In this document: piece by piece, positions 12,540 to 23,290 of the stretch
Layout of the letters: the number at the start of each line of letters is the position of its first letter
Position numbering within the stretch: position 1 is the first letter of the stretch
DNA from: Thysanoteuthis rhombus
Lineage: Eukaryota; Mollusca; Cephalopoda; Oegopsida; Thysanoteuthidae
DNA length: 64,000 nucleotides
Assembly: GCA_963457665.1 (NCBI GenBank)
Contig: OY735209.1
Span: 61,663,475 to 61,727,474 of the forward strand
Reading direction: 5' to 3'
The notes under the pieces: generated by a model
Seen by the model: the letters and a program-made list of their open reading frames with translations, nothing else
Databases searched by the model: none
What the model was told of the DNA's origin: nothing
Translations under genes and position numbers: made by a program

Positions 12540-13555
12540 TATTATATATATAATTATAAATTTCAGCACCTTGTAACCTCTCATAGTAAATCATATTTGG
12601 CTTTATAGATTACACAGATCTTCTATGACTCTCAATATTAATCATGATCAGTATTGACACTTTCAATAAAATCTCGTCACTCAGATAAAATATGTATTGA
12701 TATTTTTCCATGAAATCTCTTCTGGCTTTATGTTCTTCAGAGTCCCTTGACTTATTGAGTTGCCAAGGTATCATCAGAATAGATCTTTTTAAGGTAGACA
12801 TAAAAAAAAAAAAATTATATATGTATATATATTTCAATCTCAGTCAAAACTGATTAATGCGAGGCACAAAAAAATGATTATTTTTAGTGGAATTGAATAA
12901 ATGGTATCATGCTGAAAATATCAATAATATGCAGAAGAAACAAGGGCTAAAGATAGGATGGAAATTGATCTGCTGGTCTTACCAATGTTCAGGGTATGAA
13001 AAACAATGATGAATAGGAGGATAATTATCAAGACGGGCTGAAAGAGTGAGCAAGATATAATTGTAGAGCAGTAGCACGAGATAAAATGGTAAGAAAGAAA
13101 TATGGTCATAATTATGTTGATGAGGGTCTTAATGGAACTCAACAGTAATAACAAAGATGGCTAGAATGTTTAACTAGCTATTAATGCTAGTAACAGCAAC
13201 TGTAGATCATGGTAATGGTAATCAAAATTGAATTTGCAATTCATTCCAAGATTTTGGGAGCAATTGAAGTCATTCTTTTTAGGTTCTATCCATTATGAAA
13301 CAGAACGGATGTCTCTCTTTCTTATCACAGAACAAAATGGCAAACAGAAATGGTAGCTAATATATCGATTATGTATAAATTAGAATCATCTGTATTATAT
13401 AGATGGTAGTGTATGGTATCATCTGTGTGGTTCACTTTGCTTGGAATGAACAAAGTCAATTGGCAACCATTCCAACTCAAAAGGTTTTCATATGAAAACG
13501 AATTATGTTCCTCTTAAAGACTGACAGTAAAGAATGATGATGACAAACATATCTC
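12540..13555. other. No gene seen
   Basis: AT-rich sequence with an A-run and TA patch at 12802-12832. Minus-strand frames at 12610 and 12921 are hydrophobic low complexity without domains. Confidence 0.5.
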
Positions 13556-13740
13556 TGAATTTTTGAGATGAGGTATTATTATTATTTCTATTGATATATT
13601 TCAGATGATACCTGACGAAGGCCGTAGAGTGCAACGGCCAAAACGTTGTATGAAAAACAACCAAGATGAGGATGGTCTGAATATCAATAGAAATGATGAC
13701 AAACATGTTGAATTGAATCTACCTCGAAAGTGTCAGATGC
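13556..13740 (+). repeat. Penelope-associated repeat with hammerhead-core-like motif
   Basis: CTGACGA (13612-13618) is followed by a perfect 6-bp hairpin GGCCGT/ACGGCC (13620-13639, 8-base loop), then AAAAC and GTTGTA. A further ACAACCAAGATGAGGAT (about 13656) recurs at about 55184. The layout copies the motif downstream of the Penelope RT at 6768. Stem II is intact, but the following G of the hammerhead core is again A. The open frame at 13605-13880 runs through this repeat and is not taken as a gene. Confidence 0.5.
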
Positions 13741-13744
13741 CTGC

Positions 13745-16615
13745 AGTTAAGTTTGATCCAAGCAATGAAAGATATCAGTACCTGCATTGCATTGAGAAAA
13801 GACATATTATATTCAGTTTGAACTCATGCAGGTTAATCGTATTTTTGAAAGTGGTTTTCAAAATTGTTTCTCCTGGCTAATTGAATATCTATAATTAAAC
13901 CATTACACAAGGAAGCTTTTTGAGAACAGTGGTGGCATAAGATTCTGCTGATTTTGGAGATATTTATTTAAGAATGATTAAGCTAGCATATGAAGAAAAA
14001 AAAACATCTTTGCAGATGATATGCATGAATAATATTTCTATTTCTGAAAATATTTCACAATTTAAGAGACAACTAGGAAGTTGGTCAGTGGATGATACTA
14101 ATAATAAAAGATGTGATAAAAAAGATGATGATAACACTGGAAAAGAGAATGATGATGATTTTAATGATAAGCTGCATGGAATCGTGCTAAAAAAGGACAT
14201 ATAAAATCAACAGTTAGAGATAATGACAATGATAAATCAAACAAGCAAAAATTATCGTCGTCGTTTCCATTGTTTGGAGCAATAAACATTATAAAAACAT
14301 TGCTGTCAGGCATTTTTTCTACACATTCTCTGATTCTTGAGTGTACTCTGTTGGGAATTGTCAGTAATTAATTTTATGTTATTCACGAATCTCCAAATTT
14401 TTGTTGCTTTAACTTCTCGTGTCAACAGGAAAATGGCAAGGCCAACTTTTTTTTTTTTCAGAATAGATCGTTTGTGCATAAATCAAATAGACAGACAAAT
14501 CTGCATGACAAAGGAAATGTGTCATGAAACAAGCAGGAAGCAAATGCCATATTCTTATAAATAATCTGTCATTAACTGGAACAGAGGACAATGCTGTGCA
14601 CTTTCAAATTTGTCCTTGGTGCTGGAGTGGGGGGGGAATTATGTCATTGTTTTTTCACTACTGTCAAAGTTTTAAAGTTCATTCTGGGGATTTTTCCTGT
14701 GGGATCATTTCTATACCAATAAATTTTTGATCAACATCACAAGGAATACCAAAACAATTATGATAGCCAGTTAAACACTTTACTACTAAGCCATTCTCTT
14801 TTATATGTTACCTTACTCTTATAGCCCCAGATTGTACATACAAAAACATTTTTTGTCAATATATACATACAATATACTACAATAATGCTGTAGATGTAAT
14901 ACCAGCAGCTCTACCATCTTATTATTCAGTATAATAATCTTCTACCAGTAATACATCATGTGACTGTTGATGTTGGGTTTTTGAAGACAATTTGCTTTGT
15001 GAATTTCAACAACTTATTATTGTCATTAAATGAACTCTGTAATTTGTTACCCTACTGTTATTTCTGAAACAAAATCCTTACTTTGTCTTTTGGGATTTAT
15101 TTATACTAGTAGGCAGATGTAGACTGCAAGCAATCTCCTTTTTACTGTGTGGAAGTTGCTTCCACTCATCTCTTGAATTCACCAACATAAAACAAAACAT
15201 CACCTAATTCTTTTATTTCATTTTTATATTAAAAAAAAGAAGATTAATATGAGAGCTAATTAGCAGAATTTTCGCCTAAAATTAATATTAAATATATTGT
15301 GGTGCCTTGTTTATTTTTAGTTAAAATTAAACACAAAAATGAGTATGAGCTTTAGTTACAAAACCTTAAATCCAGCCACATATGCAATACATCACTTCCT
15401 TTATTTACTGAGTATTAATGATCTGAATTCACATCTACAAATGCTCATTGGCCCAAGCTTTCAAGACAGTTAACTTCTCTGTATCCTTCTTTGTGGGATT
15501 GGTATTTCACATGCTCAAACTTTTTAATTTTTTTTTATAGAGACTAGTATGTGTTTCCTACGTAGCAGCCATGATTATCTTGTCTTTCAATTTTCCTTAT
15601 TTCAGGAGGTACATATTGGACAAAACTCCATGTGGTTTCTGTGATTTAAATGGTCTTTCCATTGTGCATTTTCCAACATCGAAAAGCGATCATGAATTTG
15701 GATGTGTCACATATTTGCCACAAACTTGGCCATGCGGCATGAGACTGAATATTTCATTGCCAATAATTAACCTGGACTCCAAAGAAGCCTGTCCTTAGGG
15801 AATTAGCCTTCTTTCAATTTACCTTTGCCCTATAGCTACAACATCAACTAATTAACACACTCTTCCCTCTTTGCTCGAGTATCTGTCTTTCCATCTTAAC
15901 ACTATTTCTGTTATATGGAATTCTCTCTTATGCAGAGAATAAATACCTATTCTCCCTAATAAAAGTAGCTACTGAATAATCTATTCTAAATAAGCCTTCT
16001 ATCACCATCAATCTTTTGTTAATGTCTATGTTTCTTTTTCAGATTTGAATGTAATGCTTATACATGTTTTATTTGTCAACTCATTAAATGAACATTTCTA
16101 TTTGCATTTGTCTTTATTTCAATTATGAACTATTTAACCTGTATCCATATTCAAATCTGGCACAGAAAATTCTCACTTCATATCAATTACTTCAGTTGTA
16201 GAAAATTGTCCCAAAATATCACTTATTTCATATTAAATTATTACAAATTTCATCATTCAAATTTTTCTTTCGAACTATTTGTAATTCCTCTTGTAACATA
16301 TGGAATAAAAAAACAGCACAATGAAACATTCATTCATTCATTCATTCAAAAAAATTACAAAAAATACTGAATTAAATTACTTAATTACAAATCAAGTTAA
16401 AATTTTTGTACCTCAATGTAGACATTCTTTCTGGTCTGATGCCTTTTGACTGAACATGATGGTAACTTGCAATAGTTCATGGATACCTTTCAAAATGGAG
16501 ATCTTCAAAGGCATTCCACTGCTGATGTTGATAAAGCCAATATGAAACAGGGATCTGCCGCTAAAACAGCTTTAAGGAAGGTTTAATAAGTAAGCATAGA
16601 TTTCTAATTAATCTG
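13745..16615. other. No confirmed gene
   Basis: 2.9 kb of AT-rich sequence. One frame at 15571-15798 (75 codons, Cys-containing) follows a reasonable acceptor-like TTTTCCTTATTTCAG at about 15591-15605, but it matches no family I know and has no donor, so it stays unconfirmed. A (CATT)n patch lies at 16328-16350. Confidence 0.45.
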
Positions 16616-16639
16616 ATTTTATAGGTCTATCTTTACTGT

Positions 16640-16800
16640 ATCTTCCTCAACACTGATTCTATTGTCAACCAGATATGTTGCGCACTGGAAGGAGTCAATG
16701 TCACATGAGGTGAAGGTTTTCTTTAAGGAGTCCTTGTACTTCTTCCATGGTGCTTCAAACCTGTGGACAGATCTTAAGTTTTCTCCAAGAATATGGATGT
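16640..16800 (-). pseudogene. LINE ORF2 C-terminal fragment
   Basis: Minus-strand reading gives IHILGENLRSVHRFEAPWKK, YKDSLKKTFTSCDID, SFQCATYLVDNR. The pattern PxKRYKDxLKxxLxxCxID-x5-WExxAxDR is typical of the end of ORF2 in several animal non-LTR retrotransposons, where this box precedes a Trp-Arg segment (missing here). It has no RT core and no stop within about 50 codons, so it may be relatively young. The exact clade cannot be named. Confidence 0.6.
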
Positions 16801-16864
16801 CGTAGATTTTATCTCTATGAAATATGAACAACTAAGGCATATTTTAAAGTTCACTAAATAGAAA

Positions 16865-17175
16865 CCATCATGTAACCAATGTCTTTTGGCAGCATGCTGT
16901 GTTAGGATGATCAATTAAAAAAATTGGAAAAAGGGATGATCAATGAATAAGTCACTTCTCTTGCCTTTTGTCCTGTGTTGATCACTAAAAAATTATGATT
17001 TCAAAAATCCAAGGGTAAATGTTGCTAGACAAAAAGCAAAAGCTAGACATAACATTTAAATTTTCAGCCCACTAGCTCCATTGGTGCTACCTGAAGAAGA
17101 AAGACATACATAGATGGATAAATTAGCCAGCCAAAATGAAAATGGAAGAAACCTTTGTTGACCAATAGACAATTT
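16865..17175 (+). repeat. Interspersed repeat family A, copy 2
   Basis: Family A signature in order: CCAATGTCTTTTGGCAGCAT, GGATGATCAAT, AAATTGGAAAAAGGG, GATGATCAATGAATAAGTC, a TTGATCACTAAA block, a TTTTCAGCCCACTAGCTCCA block and an AGCCAGCCAAAATG end with GAAGAAACCT. It is internally shorter than copy 3. Confidence 0.8.
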
Positions 17176-17179
17176 TGGT

Positions 17180-17825
17180 TTGAAGTTGATGGTCACCTAC
17201 ATTTTAGGAAGTGGGTGAGAAATTTGAGAACAAAAAAGAAAATACGTTGATCACAGAAAGCCTAAATATAAAAACTGGGGAAGGAAAAAATGCCGAGTAA
17301 TGCCAAGACACTCAGTATAAAAACTGGTAAGGGAATAAGCAAAACCCGGCTCCTACCTCCAACATCATTGTAACTCCCAATCCAGTTTACAAGGTTCAGT
17401 AGACTGTGGTTCAATTCACCTCCAAGTTATACCAAAGACTTTAACAATGGTACTCAATACCTCACTGCTAAGTACTGAGCATAAGGACATCAATTAAGAA
17501 ACCTCTGCCCAAGGGTTACAGCCAATTCTAGTAGGATACACCTGTTGTCATAAGATCAAGTTGAGCAACCTGATCAGTACCTAGATAGGTGATCATTGGG
17601 AAATACCAGGTGCCTTGAGCAGAACAAAGCTTTATTAGGCCTGGGAAGCTGGAAGTGGGTCTTATAACCATTGTTTATGTGTACCAAGCCCAGCAACAAC
17701 ATTGATGAGGGTATAAGTGGAGAACAATGCTACATACAAGTATAATATATGGAACAATAATAAAGACTTGATATTTTCAAGTTATAAACGAAGTATAGTA
17801 TTAGTATAAAGTAAAATCCCAGAAC
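17180..17825. other. Unclassified spacer between two family A copies
   Basis: GC content is a little higher than in its surroundings. GTGGTTCAATTCACC near 17407 resembles a pol III B box, so part of it could be a decayed SINE. No reading frame stands out. Confidence 0.35.
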
Positions 17826-17829
17826 ATTT

Positions 17830-18290
17830 TAGTCACTATATGAAATCATCATGTGACCAACATCTTTTGGCTGCATGTCATGTTGTGGTGATGAGTAAAA
17901 AAGACTGAAAAAGGGGTGATCAATGAATAAGTTACTTTTCTCACTCTTTGTTGGGTAGTGATCACTAAAAAGATCTGAATTTCTTTCAAAAATAGTGACA
18001 CAAACAAAGGGATTAATTCAGCATAAATTTAGATAGTGAATTGAACCCTCATCCCCGACTAAAAACCTACTTATGAGGGAATTTATTGAAAAAAGTAAGA
18101 AATTAAATCTTTCTAGACATAATAAAGAGTAAATGTTGAAATTTTCAGCCCTTTAGCTTGATTGGTGCAGCTTGTACATACATACATGCATACATACAGA
18201 CAGATAGACATACAGACATACATACAAAGCTAGCCAGCCAAACCTGCTTAAAAACTGAAGAATCCTATTTTGACAGTTTCGCTTGACAGT
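17830..18290 (+). repeat. Interspersed repeat family A, copy 3 (fullest)
   Basis: The longest copy: CATCTTTTGGCTGCATGT, GGGGTGATCAATGAATAAG, TTGTTGGGTAGTGATCACTA, an ATTAATTCAGCATAAATTTA segment, TTTTCAGCCCTTTAGCTTGA, a (CATA)n-type patch with GACAGATAGACATACAGACA, then AGCCAGCCAAACCTGC and TGACAGTTTCG. No coding frame and no clear terminal inverted repeat. A SINE or a nonautonomous DNA element are both possible. Confidence 0.82.
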
Positions 18291-18294
18291 GTCT

Positions 18295-18712
18295 AATGTT
18301 TGAAAAGGATTATATAATCCATGAAAAAACTATGATATACACTTTTCTCAAAAAAAATTATTAATTAATCATTTGTCAAGTATGTCCGATATCTCCAAAC
18401 CTAAGTCACTGTACAGTGTAGTTCATACATATGTTGGAGAAATCATAATGATCTGATAAAAATATCTAAACCATATGATAAAGAAAAGAATATGATTTTT
18501 ATGATGAAGAATTATCTACACCAGCTTCAATTCTGCACTACAGGTTGGATTTAAAGTTAAATATCTTCTTTATGGTTGAACAAAAATATAAAGACTCAAT
18601 TTAGCTAACCTGATGAAACTAATTAAGGAAACAATCAAACTTTTATTTAGGCTTAAATAGTAAATCTATCCACTCACGAAATTTTAGAAAATTTTGTTAT
18701 TTTCAGAAACTA
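18295..18712. other. No gene seen
   Basis: AT-rich spacer between family A and family D repeats. Confidence 0.5.
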
Positions 18713-18870
18713 ATAAGCTGAAAAAAACTTATCAGGAGTCCCATTAGTAAATGCAGAAAATTTTGTGACTATAGCTGAAGCCATCCTTAAGTTATCCAAT
18801 GTCAGACAGACTGAGGACCTATAGTGAATTATAATAAAGTTTGATAGCAGTAGGAGTCCACATACAATTG
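18713..18870 (+). repeat. Repeat family D, copy 1
   Basis: TTTCAGAAACTAATAAGCTG, GTCCCATTAGTAA, AGAAAATTTTGTGAC, AGTTATCCAATGTCAGACAG and GTGAATTATAATAAAGTTTG align in order with 19120-19275. The pair lies about 420 bp apart in the same orientation. Confidence 0.75.
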
Positions 18871-19119
18871 TTTCCTCTTGCATTGAAATCGACAAAACTT
18901 CTTTCACTCAACAGTTTGATCTGCCGTTACAACCACTAACCAGACAAAATGGTGGTAACAATTATTGAATTACAACTATTATGAACAGACACCCTTATAG
19001 TTATGACACATGCCTTGTTCCCATGACAACAGCTTAATCTAACCTACTAATCCGATGGATTCAGAGTTCAGCATTAAACGTATATTGAAAACCCTTCACT
19101 AAGAATTTGAAAGGTTTGG

Positions 19120-19275
19120 GATTTTCAAAAACTAATATGCTAAAAACATACTCCGAGGTCCCATTAGTAACCAGAGAAAATTTGGTGACCATATCTCTAG
19201 CTGTCCTTGAGTAAGGCAATGACAGACAGGTGGACAAAAAAGACATTTGGTGAATAATAGTAAGATGTGAGATTC
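19120..19275 (+). repeat. Repeat family D, copy 2
   Basis: TTTTCAAAAACTAATATGCT, GTCCCATTAGTAACC, AGAAAATTTGGTGACCATAT, AAGGCAATGACAGACAG and GTGAATAATAGTAAGATGTG match copy 1 in order. The minus-strand frames over both copies arise from the repeat and are not genes. Confidence 0.75.
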
Positions 19276-19542
19276 CTATTTTCTTATATAGCTGATAGAG
19301 CCTTATTGGTCGATGTCAGCAAAGTGACAGCTTTTTTCCTGCTACTGCTTTGGTAGGTAAAATAGTTATGAAAGAGTGGTTGACCTTAGTATTCACTCAT
19401 CCACACTTACCTAACCTCACCCACATCTTGTCAAATTAACTGGGAATGGGATAGAAAGAGAGAAATGCGTCTCCCAAGGGTTTTGATGTTGAGTAAGCAT
19501 AATCAGCCTCAGCCACAATTAGAAAATTCAATCAAAAAATGG
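19276..19542. other. No gene seen
   Basis: Spacer between family D copy 2 and the RTE-like LINE copy 4, without features. Confidence 0.5.
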
Positions 19543-19905
19543 TTCATCATCAGCTTTTCAACCTCCATCATCAGACATTAACCTTCTCCAAGATTTGCAA
19601 AATCCCTCAATCACGGACATCATGGGGCCAGCATATTTTGAACATGTCTAGTTGGTCACGCCTCCTAGCCACAGTTTCATACATGATCTCAGGGGATCCA
19701 AATTTTTATGAGTTGTGATGTTCAGTGGTTGCCTGCAATTCTTGCAACATGACCAGCACATTGCCATTTGAGACTTCTGATGGATTCCATGATATCTCTG
19801 ACTCCTGTCTTTCCTCTAATGAAGTGCTGTCTTGTTATCTTTCCATGTGATGTTAAACATGATTCTCTCCTCTGCACATTGCGTGGTTCTCAGTTCAAAG
19901 ATCAA
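19543..19905 (-). mobile_element. RTE-like LINE, 5'-truncated (copy 4)
   Basis: From its 3' end (19543, with only a short CATCATC remnant of the tail) to 19905, the plus strand reads as the reverse complement of the family: ACATTAACCTTCTCCAAGAT, GGGGCCAGCATATTTTGAAC, GATCTCAGGGGATCC, TTCTTGCAACATGACCAGCA, GATATCTCTGACTCCTGTCT and TGCGTGGTTCTCAGTT. Indels break all frames. No RT core is present. Confidence 0.8.
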
Positions 19906-20229
19906 TCAAGAACTGGCAAAACATGAATGGTATAAAACGCAAAATCAGACCAGCAATTTTCACTCTAATTTCTAACCAACCAAAGCATTTTGAAGAATAA
20001 TTTCAGACTAAAAAAATTGATCATTGATTGAATCAGAACAAGATGTTGCTTTTGAAATGATAATCTGAAAACTCAATAACTATACAATTTGGTCAACACT
20101 TCAGCTTTATATTTTAGGGGACAGGCAAGAGGAAAACATTGATTCTCTCACACTATCTTTGTTCAATGTGTATATTTATACATCCATATGCAAATTTTTG
20201 CATATACATGTGTATATATGTGACCTTGA

Positions 20230-20433
20230 AGACAGAAGTAATGTTCAGTGATAAAGTCCCTAAGATCATAAAAATAGATGGTGAGGCTCAAGAACAAGTT
20301 GACAGACATGTCTACCTAGATCAAATAATGAAGTTAGAGAAAGACAATGAAGGCATAAAAGCTGGCTGGAAAATATCTGGTATGAATAGAGATATATTAG
20401 AGAACCCTAGCAAATGTTCTCAAAATACACACA
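20230..20433 (+). mobile_element. Second RTE-like LINE family, ORF2 piece (part 1)
   Basis: The translation contains LKTEVMFSDKVPK, IKIDGEAQEQVDRHVYLDQ, IMKLEKDNEGIKAGWKISG and NRDILENPSK. This corresponds to the post-RT segment of RTE-like ORF2 (family form TKxMxN, LExVxxYxYLGQxI, IxxRIxxGWxAFGK). It stops at a (CA)n tract at 20434. The next part of the same protein resumes at about 20825, so about 390 bp appears to be inserted or rearranged between them. Confidence 0.75.
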
Positions 20434-20824
20434 CACACACACACACATGAATGCACCTACTCACCCTCACGTGCGCTTATATAAAATGAAAAATGAAGGA
20501 AGGAAAGAGAGATAGGAACATATTAATGTATATAGACGCTTTCATATTTTCACGAATGTTTACAGAAAGAAACTCTGAAATCAGCTTAAATCACTGCACT
20601 TTATGAAGAATTCGTCCTAAAAAATTAATTTTAAATATTTTAGGAGTAATTATATTTGGATATTTGTTAATGTCGCCTTATCAAATTCCACATTAAAATC
20701 TCATATCAAGATAAAAATACACAACACAAACAAAAAGTTAAAGAAGAATAATTTTGGTATTTCCTTCATTAAACTCCGTGAACGAAAGTTCGTGAACCAA
20801 AAAATCAAATATGAAATAAAAAAA
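20434..20824. other. (CA)n and unclassified sequence interrupting the LINE
   Basis: A (CA)10 tract at 20427-20448 is followed by about 370 bp of unrelated AT-rich sequence, after which the LINE protein continues. It looks like an insertion into the element, but no target-site duplication could be identified. Confidence 0.5.
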
Positions 20825-21228
20825 AGTATACAATGGATGCATAATACCAACCATAACTTATGGATGCAAAATATAGAAAGTTTTAAAAACAAAACTGAGA
20901 ACCAACTTGGAATCGCGCAGGTAGCCATAGAAAGAGCAATGCTAGGGATGACTCTAAGAGATAAAAAAAAGGTCAACATCGATCAGAGGGAGGACTAGAG
21001 TCAAGGATGTTATAAAAATATCAAACAAAATTGAAGTAGGGAAAAATGACAACTGATTGGATGATTGGTGTCCATTGAAAAATAAATGAAGTGAAAAAAA
21101 ACAACACACAAGATCAAGGGACGAGATAGAAAGGTTTGCTCGTATGACATTGCAAAGATTAGAGCAGTTGCAGTCGTCATGGAAGTAGATAGGGAAGGCT
21201 TTTGTCCATCAAGGACTTCTAATGACAA
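20825..21228 (+). mobile_element. Second RTE-like LINE family, 3' part (part 2)
   Basis: Frame-shifted reading begins CIIPTITYGCK (family CILPxxTYGxETW) and continues with AIERAMLGMTLRDKKKV, a decayed WAGH-like region and GRDRKVCSYDIAK, then GFCPS-x-TSND at the end, followed by TGATGATGATATATATATG. The 3' end GGCTTTTGTCCATCAAGGAC matches the 57000-57385 copy (GGCTTTTGTCAAGCAGTGGAC). Stops and frameshifts make it dead. Confidence 0.8.
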
Positions 21229-21234
21229 ATGATG

Positions 21235-21467
21235 ATGATATATATATGTGTGTGTATATGTATATATGTAGAGAGAGAGTATTACAATGCCTAATACTGT
21301 TTAAAACATAAAACCCTTTGGAAATCTTGTGTTAATTGCATTAACAGATATTTGGAAATGATTGACTGAAATGATATCAATTTTTCAAAATTATCTTACA
21401 TCTTAATGTTTAAAGCTATAAAGCTGTCTAGGCTATATCTGTGTATCATCATTATATATATGCACAG
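21235..21467. repeat. TA/TG and GAGA microsatellite tail, then spacer
   Basis: (GATATATATATGTGTGTG)-type repeats and GAGAGAGAG to about 21280 directly follow the LINE 3' end. The rest is AT-rich spacer. Confidence 0.6.
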
Positions 21468-22740
21468 AGGCTGCTGAAAGGGGGGTAGAGGCGGTACAAA
21501 TTACTGGGGTCCGCACTTCTCAGAGAAACCACATTCATGAAAATTATCTATTACGACTACCAATAAATAAAAAGGCAGATCACCAATATAAATGGAGAGA
21601 AGTTGAGAATTTACAAGTAAAAAGTGCTGACGTAGGGAACTATCCCACTGGTGACCTTGGAAATCAATCCAGTTTTGGAGGGATAGAGGTAGTCTTTGAA
21701 CTTTAAATAAAATTGGGGCAATCATTGGAGGCGGCTTCAACTGAATTTAAAGATTGAAGAAATCATCTATGGGTGCATGAAAGGGAAAAAAAAGCAAAGG
21801 GAGGTAATCAAGATCATATAAATGAATAGAAAAATAATGAATGAATGAAACTGATGATGCAAATAAAGATTTCAAACAGAACTATTGAAAAGATTATAGA
21901 AAGGTTTCAAAGTGAATGATTCAAACTTTTCTGAGAAATACACATGTGTTTTGACGGAATTGCTGGACTGATGCGTAAACAAATTGAACAATTTTTCAAA
22001 ATATCATTTATTCTATTAGAATTTGAGCATATGTTGATAGAATTGTAGGCTTAATATGTCATTGATTATGTTTTTCGCCAAGTTTTCTTATATCAATATA
22101 AGAATAATAAATGAAGAATAAATCAATAAAAATGTGTACATAAACAAAAACTATCAAATAATAAATATCGAATAAAATAAATAATTATTTTTGATGTTCA
22201 ATCAGTTGCAATCAACTCTCTTCCTGGACCCGGTTCCCTGTCTGCATTGTTTTTGTTCATTTCCCGCACCCATTGATTGTCAAAAAAATTTTATTTTATT
22301 TTTGTTTGAATTTTCTTTTTCTACGACAATGAGTTACCATCATAAATCTGGAGCCTAAAAGCAAAACGAACATAATGAGAAGGAGAAAAAAAGCAGCTTA
22401 GGGGACACCTTGATAATCTGGAATTTACAATTCCATCTTCTCGTCAGACTAAAGCTGAATTTATAGCAGAGGAAATAAATTTGAATTATGAAGGAAATTC
22501 TGGTAGTACAACAGAACAATTTTTGACTAATGAAAATCAAGTCGAAGCAAAAGTTGCTGGAGAATGTTGTATATTAATATACGAGCAATAGAGATAGGTG
22601 TCTTACTAATAAATATTTCATAACAAATACATATTAAAGCAGTAGAACAAGGGCCTCAGAATAATCTTACAGTTTTGCCTGATGACATATTTAGAAATAC
22701 ATTTTCAAAACTGTTCTAATTAAGCAGAACAAGTTCAGTA
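21468..22740 (+). pseudogene. Possible hAT-like DNA transposon remnant
   Basis: At about 22330-22430 the plus strand reads MSYHHKSGA, stop, KQNEHNEKEKKSSLGDTL. This resembles the Lys/Glu-rich N-terminus (SGAQKRKxRKEKEEK) of hAT-type ZMYM1-like transposases common in invertebrates. The rest of the frame is lost. CAGAGGCTGCTGAAAGGGGG at 21468 has a terminal-repeat look, but no partner was found. This rests on one short block, so treat it as tentative. Confidence 0.3.
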
Positions 22741-22742
22741 AA

Positions 22743-23290
22743 ATTGAAATCAAAGAAATAATCAAATATGAAAGTAAAATTGCAAGATGCTTGGAGTCAG
22801 ATACCAAACCTTTCTTTTGTTATCTAAGATCAAAAAATAAGTTGAGGCAGACTGGGAGCAAATTAGGAGACCTTTCTGGCAACCTGACAAAATCTCCTTT
22901 AGAAGCTGCAGAAATTTTATAAAATTTTTTCACAATAGGTTTTTCAAAGCAAGATCTATGGCCTACTTCCTCGTGAGTGTTTTCAAAGTAATAGACAATC
23001 AAGTGGTGTTATGGAAAAGTCTATTCCATAGCAAGTTTTTAAAATTGTTAGGAAACAAATGTACACAAGGCAACGGGTCCAGATATTTTACATCTGAAAA
23101 TGTTGAAATACCTGGTAGATAATAGAGATTTTGATGAGGCCCTTCAAATTATCATTTAATAATTGTATTGACCTGGAGTATACACCTACTGTTCGAAAAC
23201 TTGTGGTTGTGGTACAATTCATCAGAAAGGATCTGTCCATGTACCAGAAAACTATGTCATTATCTTATATATGATATAAGAAACTTTTAT
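22743..23290 (+). pseudogene. CR1-like LINE reverse transcriptase, N-terminal half
   Basis: Reading from 22743: IEIKEIIKYESKIARCLESD, TKPFFCYLRSKNK, GDLSGNLTKSPLEAAEIL, stop, NFFTIGFSKQDLWPTSS. After frameshifts come HKATGPDILHLKMLKYLVD and GTIHQKGSVHVPENY. This is the standard N-terminal RT order of CR1/Jockey-type LINEs (PKAFYxYVRSK, NKFFxxVF, KAPGPDxIxPxxLK, PIFKKGxxxxxxNYRPIS). It ends at PENY, before the catalytic FADD region. Confidence 0.75.

Noticed and set aside
15571..15798. 75-codon frame after a TTATTTCAG acceptor-like string
   Set aside because: No recognised family, no donor, and the stop follows ordinary AT-rich sequence. Kept only as unconfirmed.
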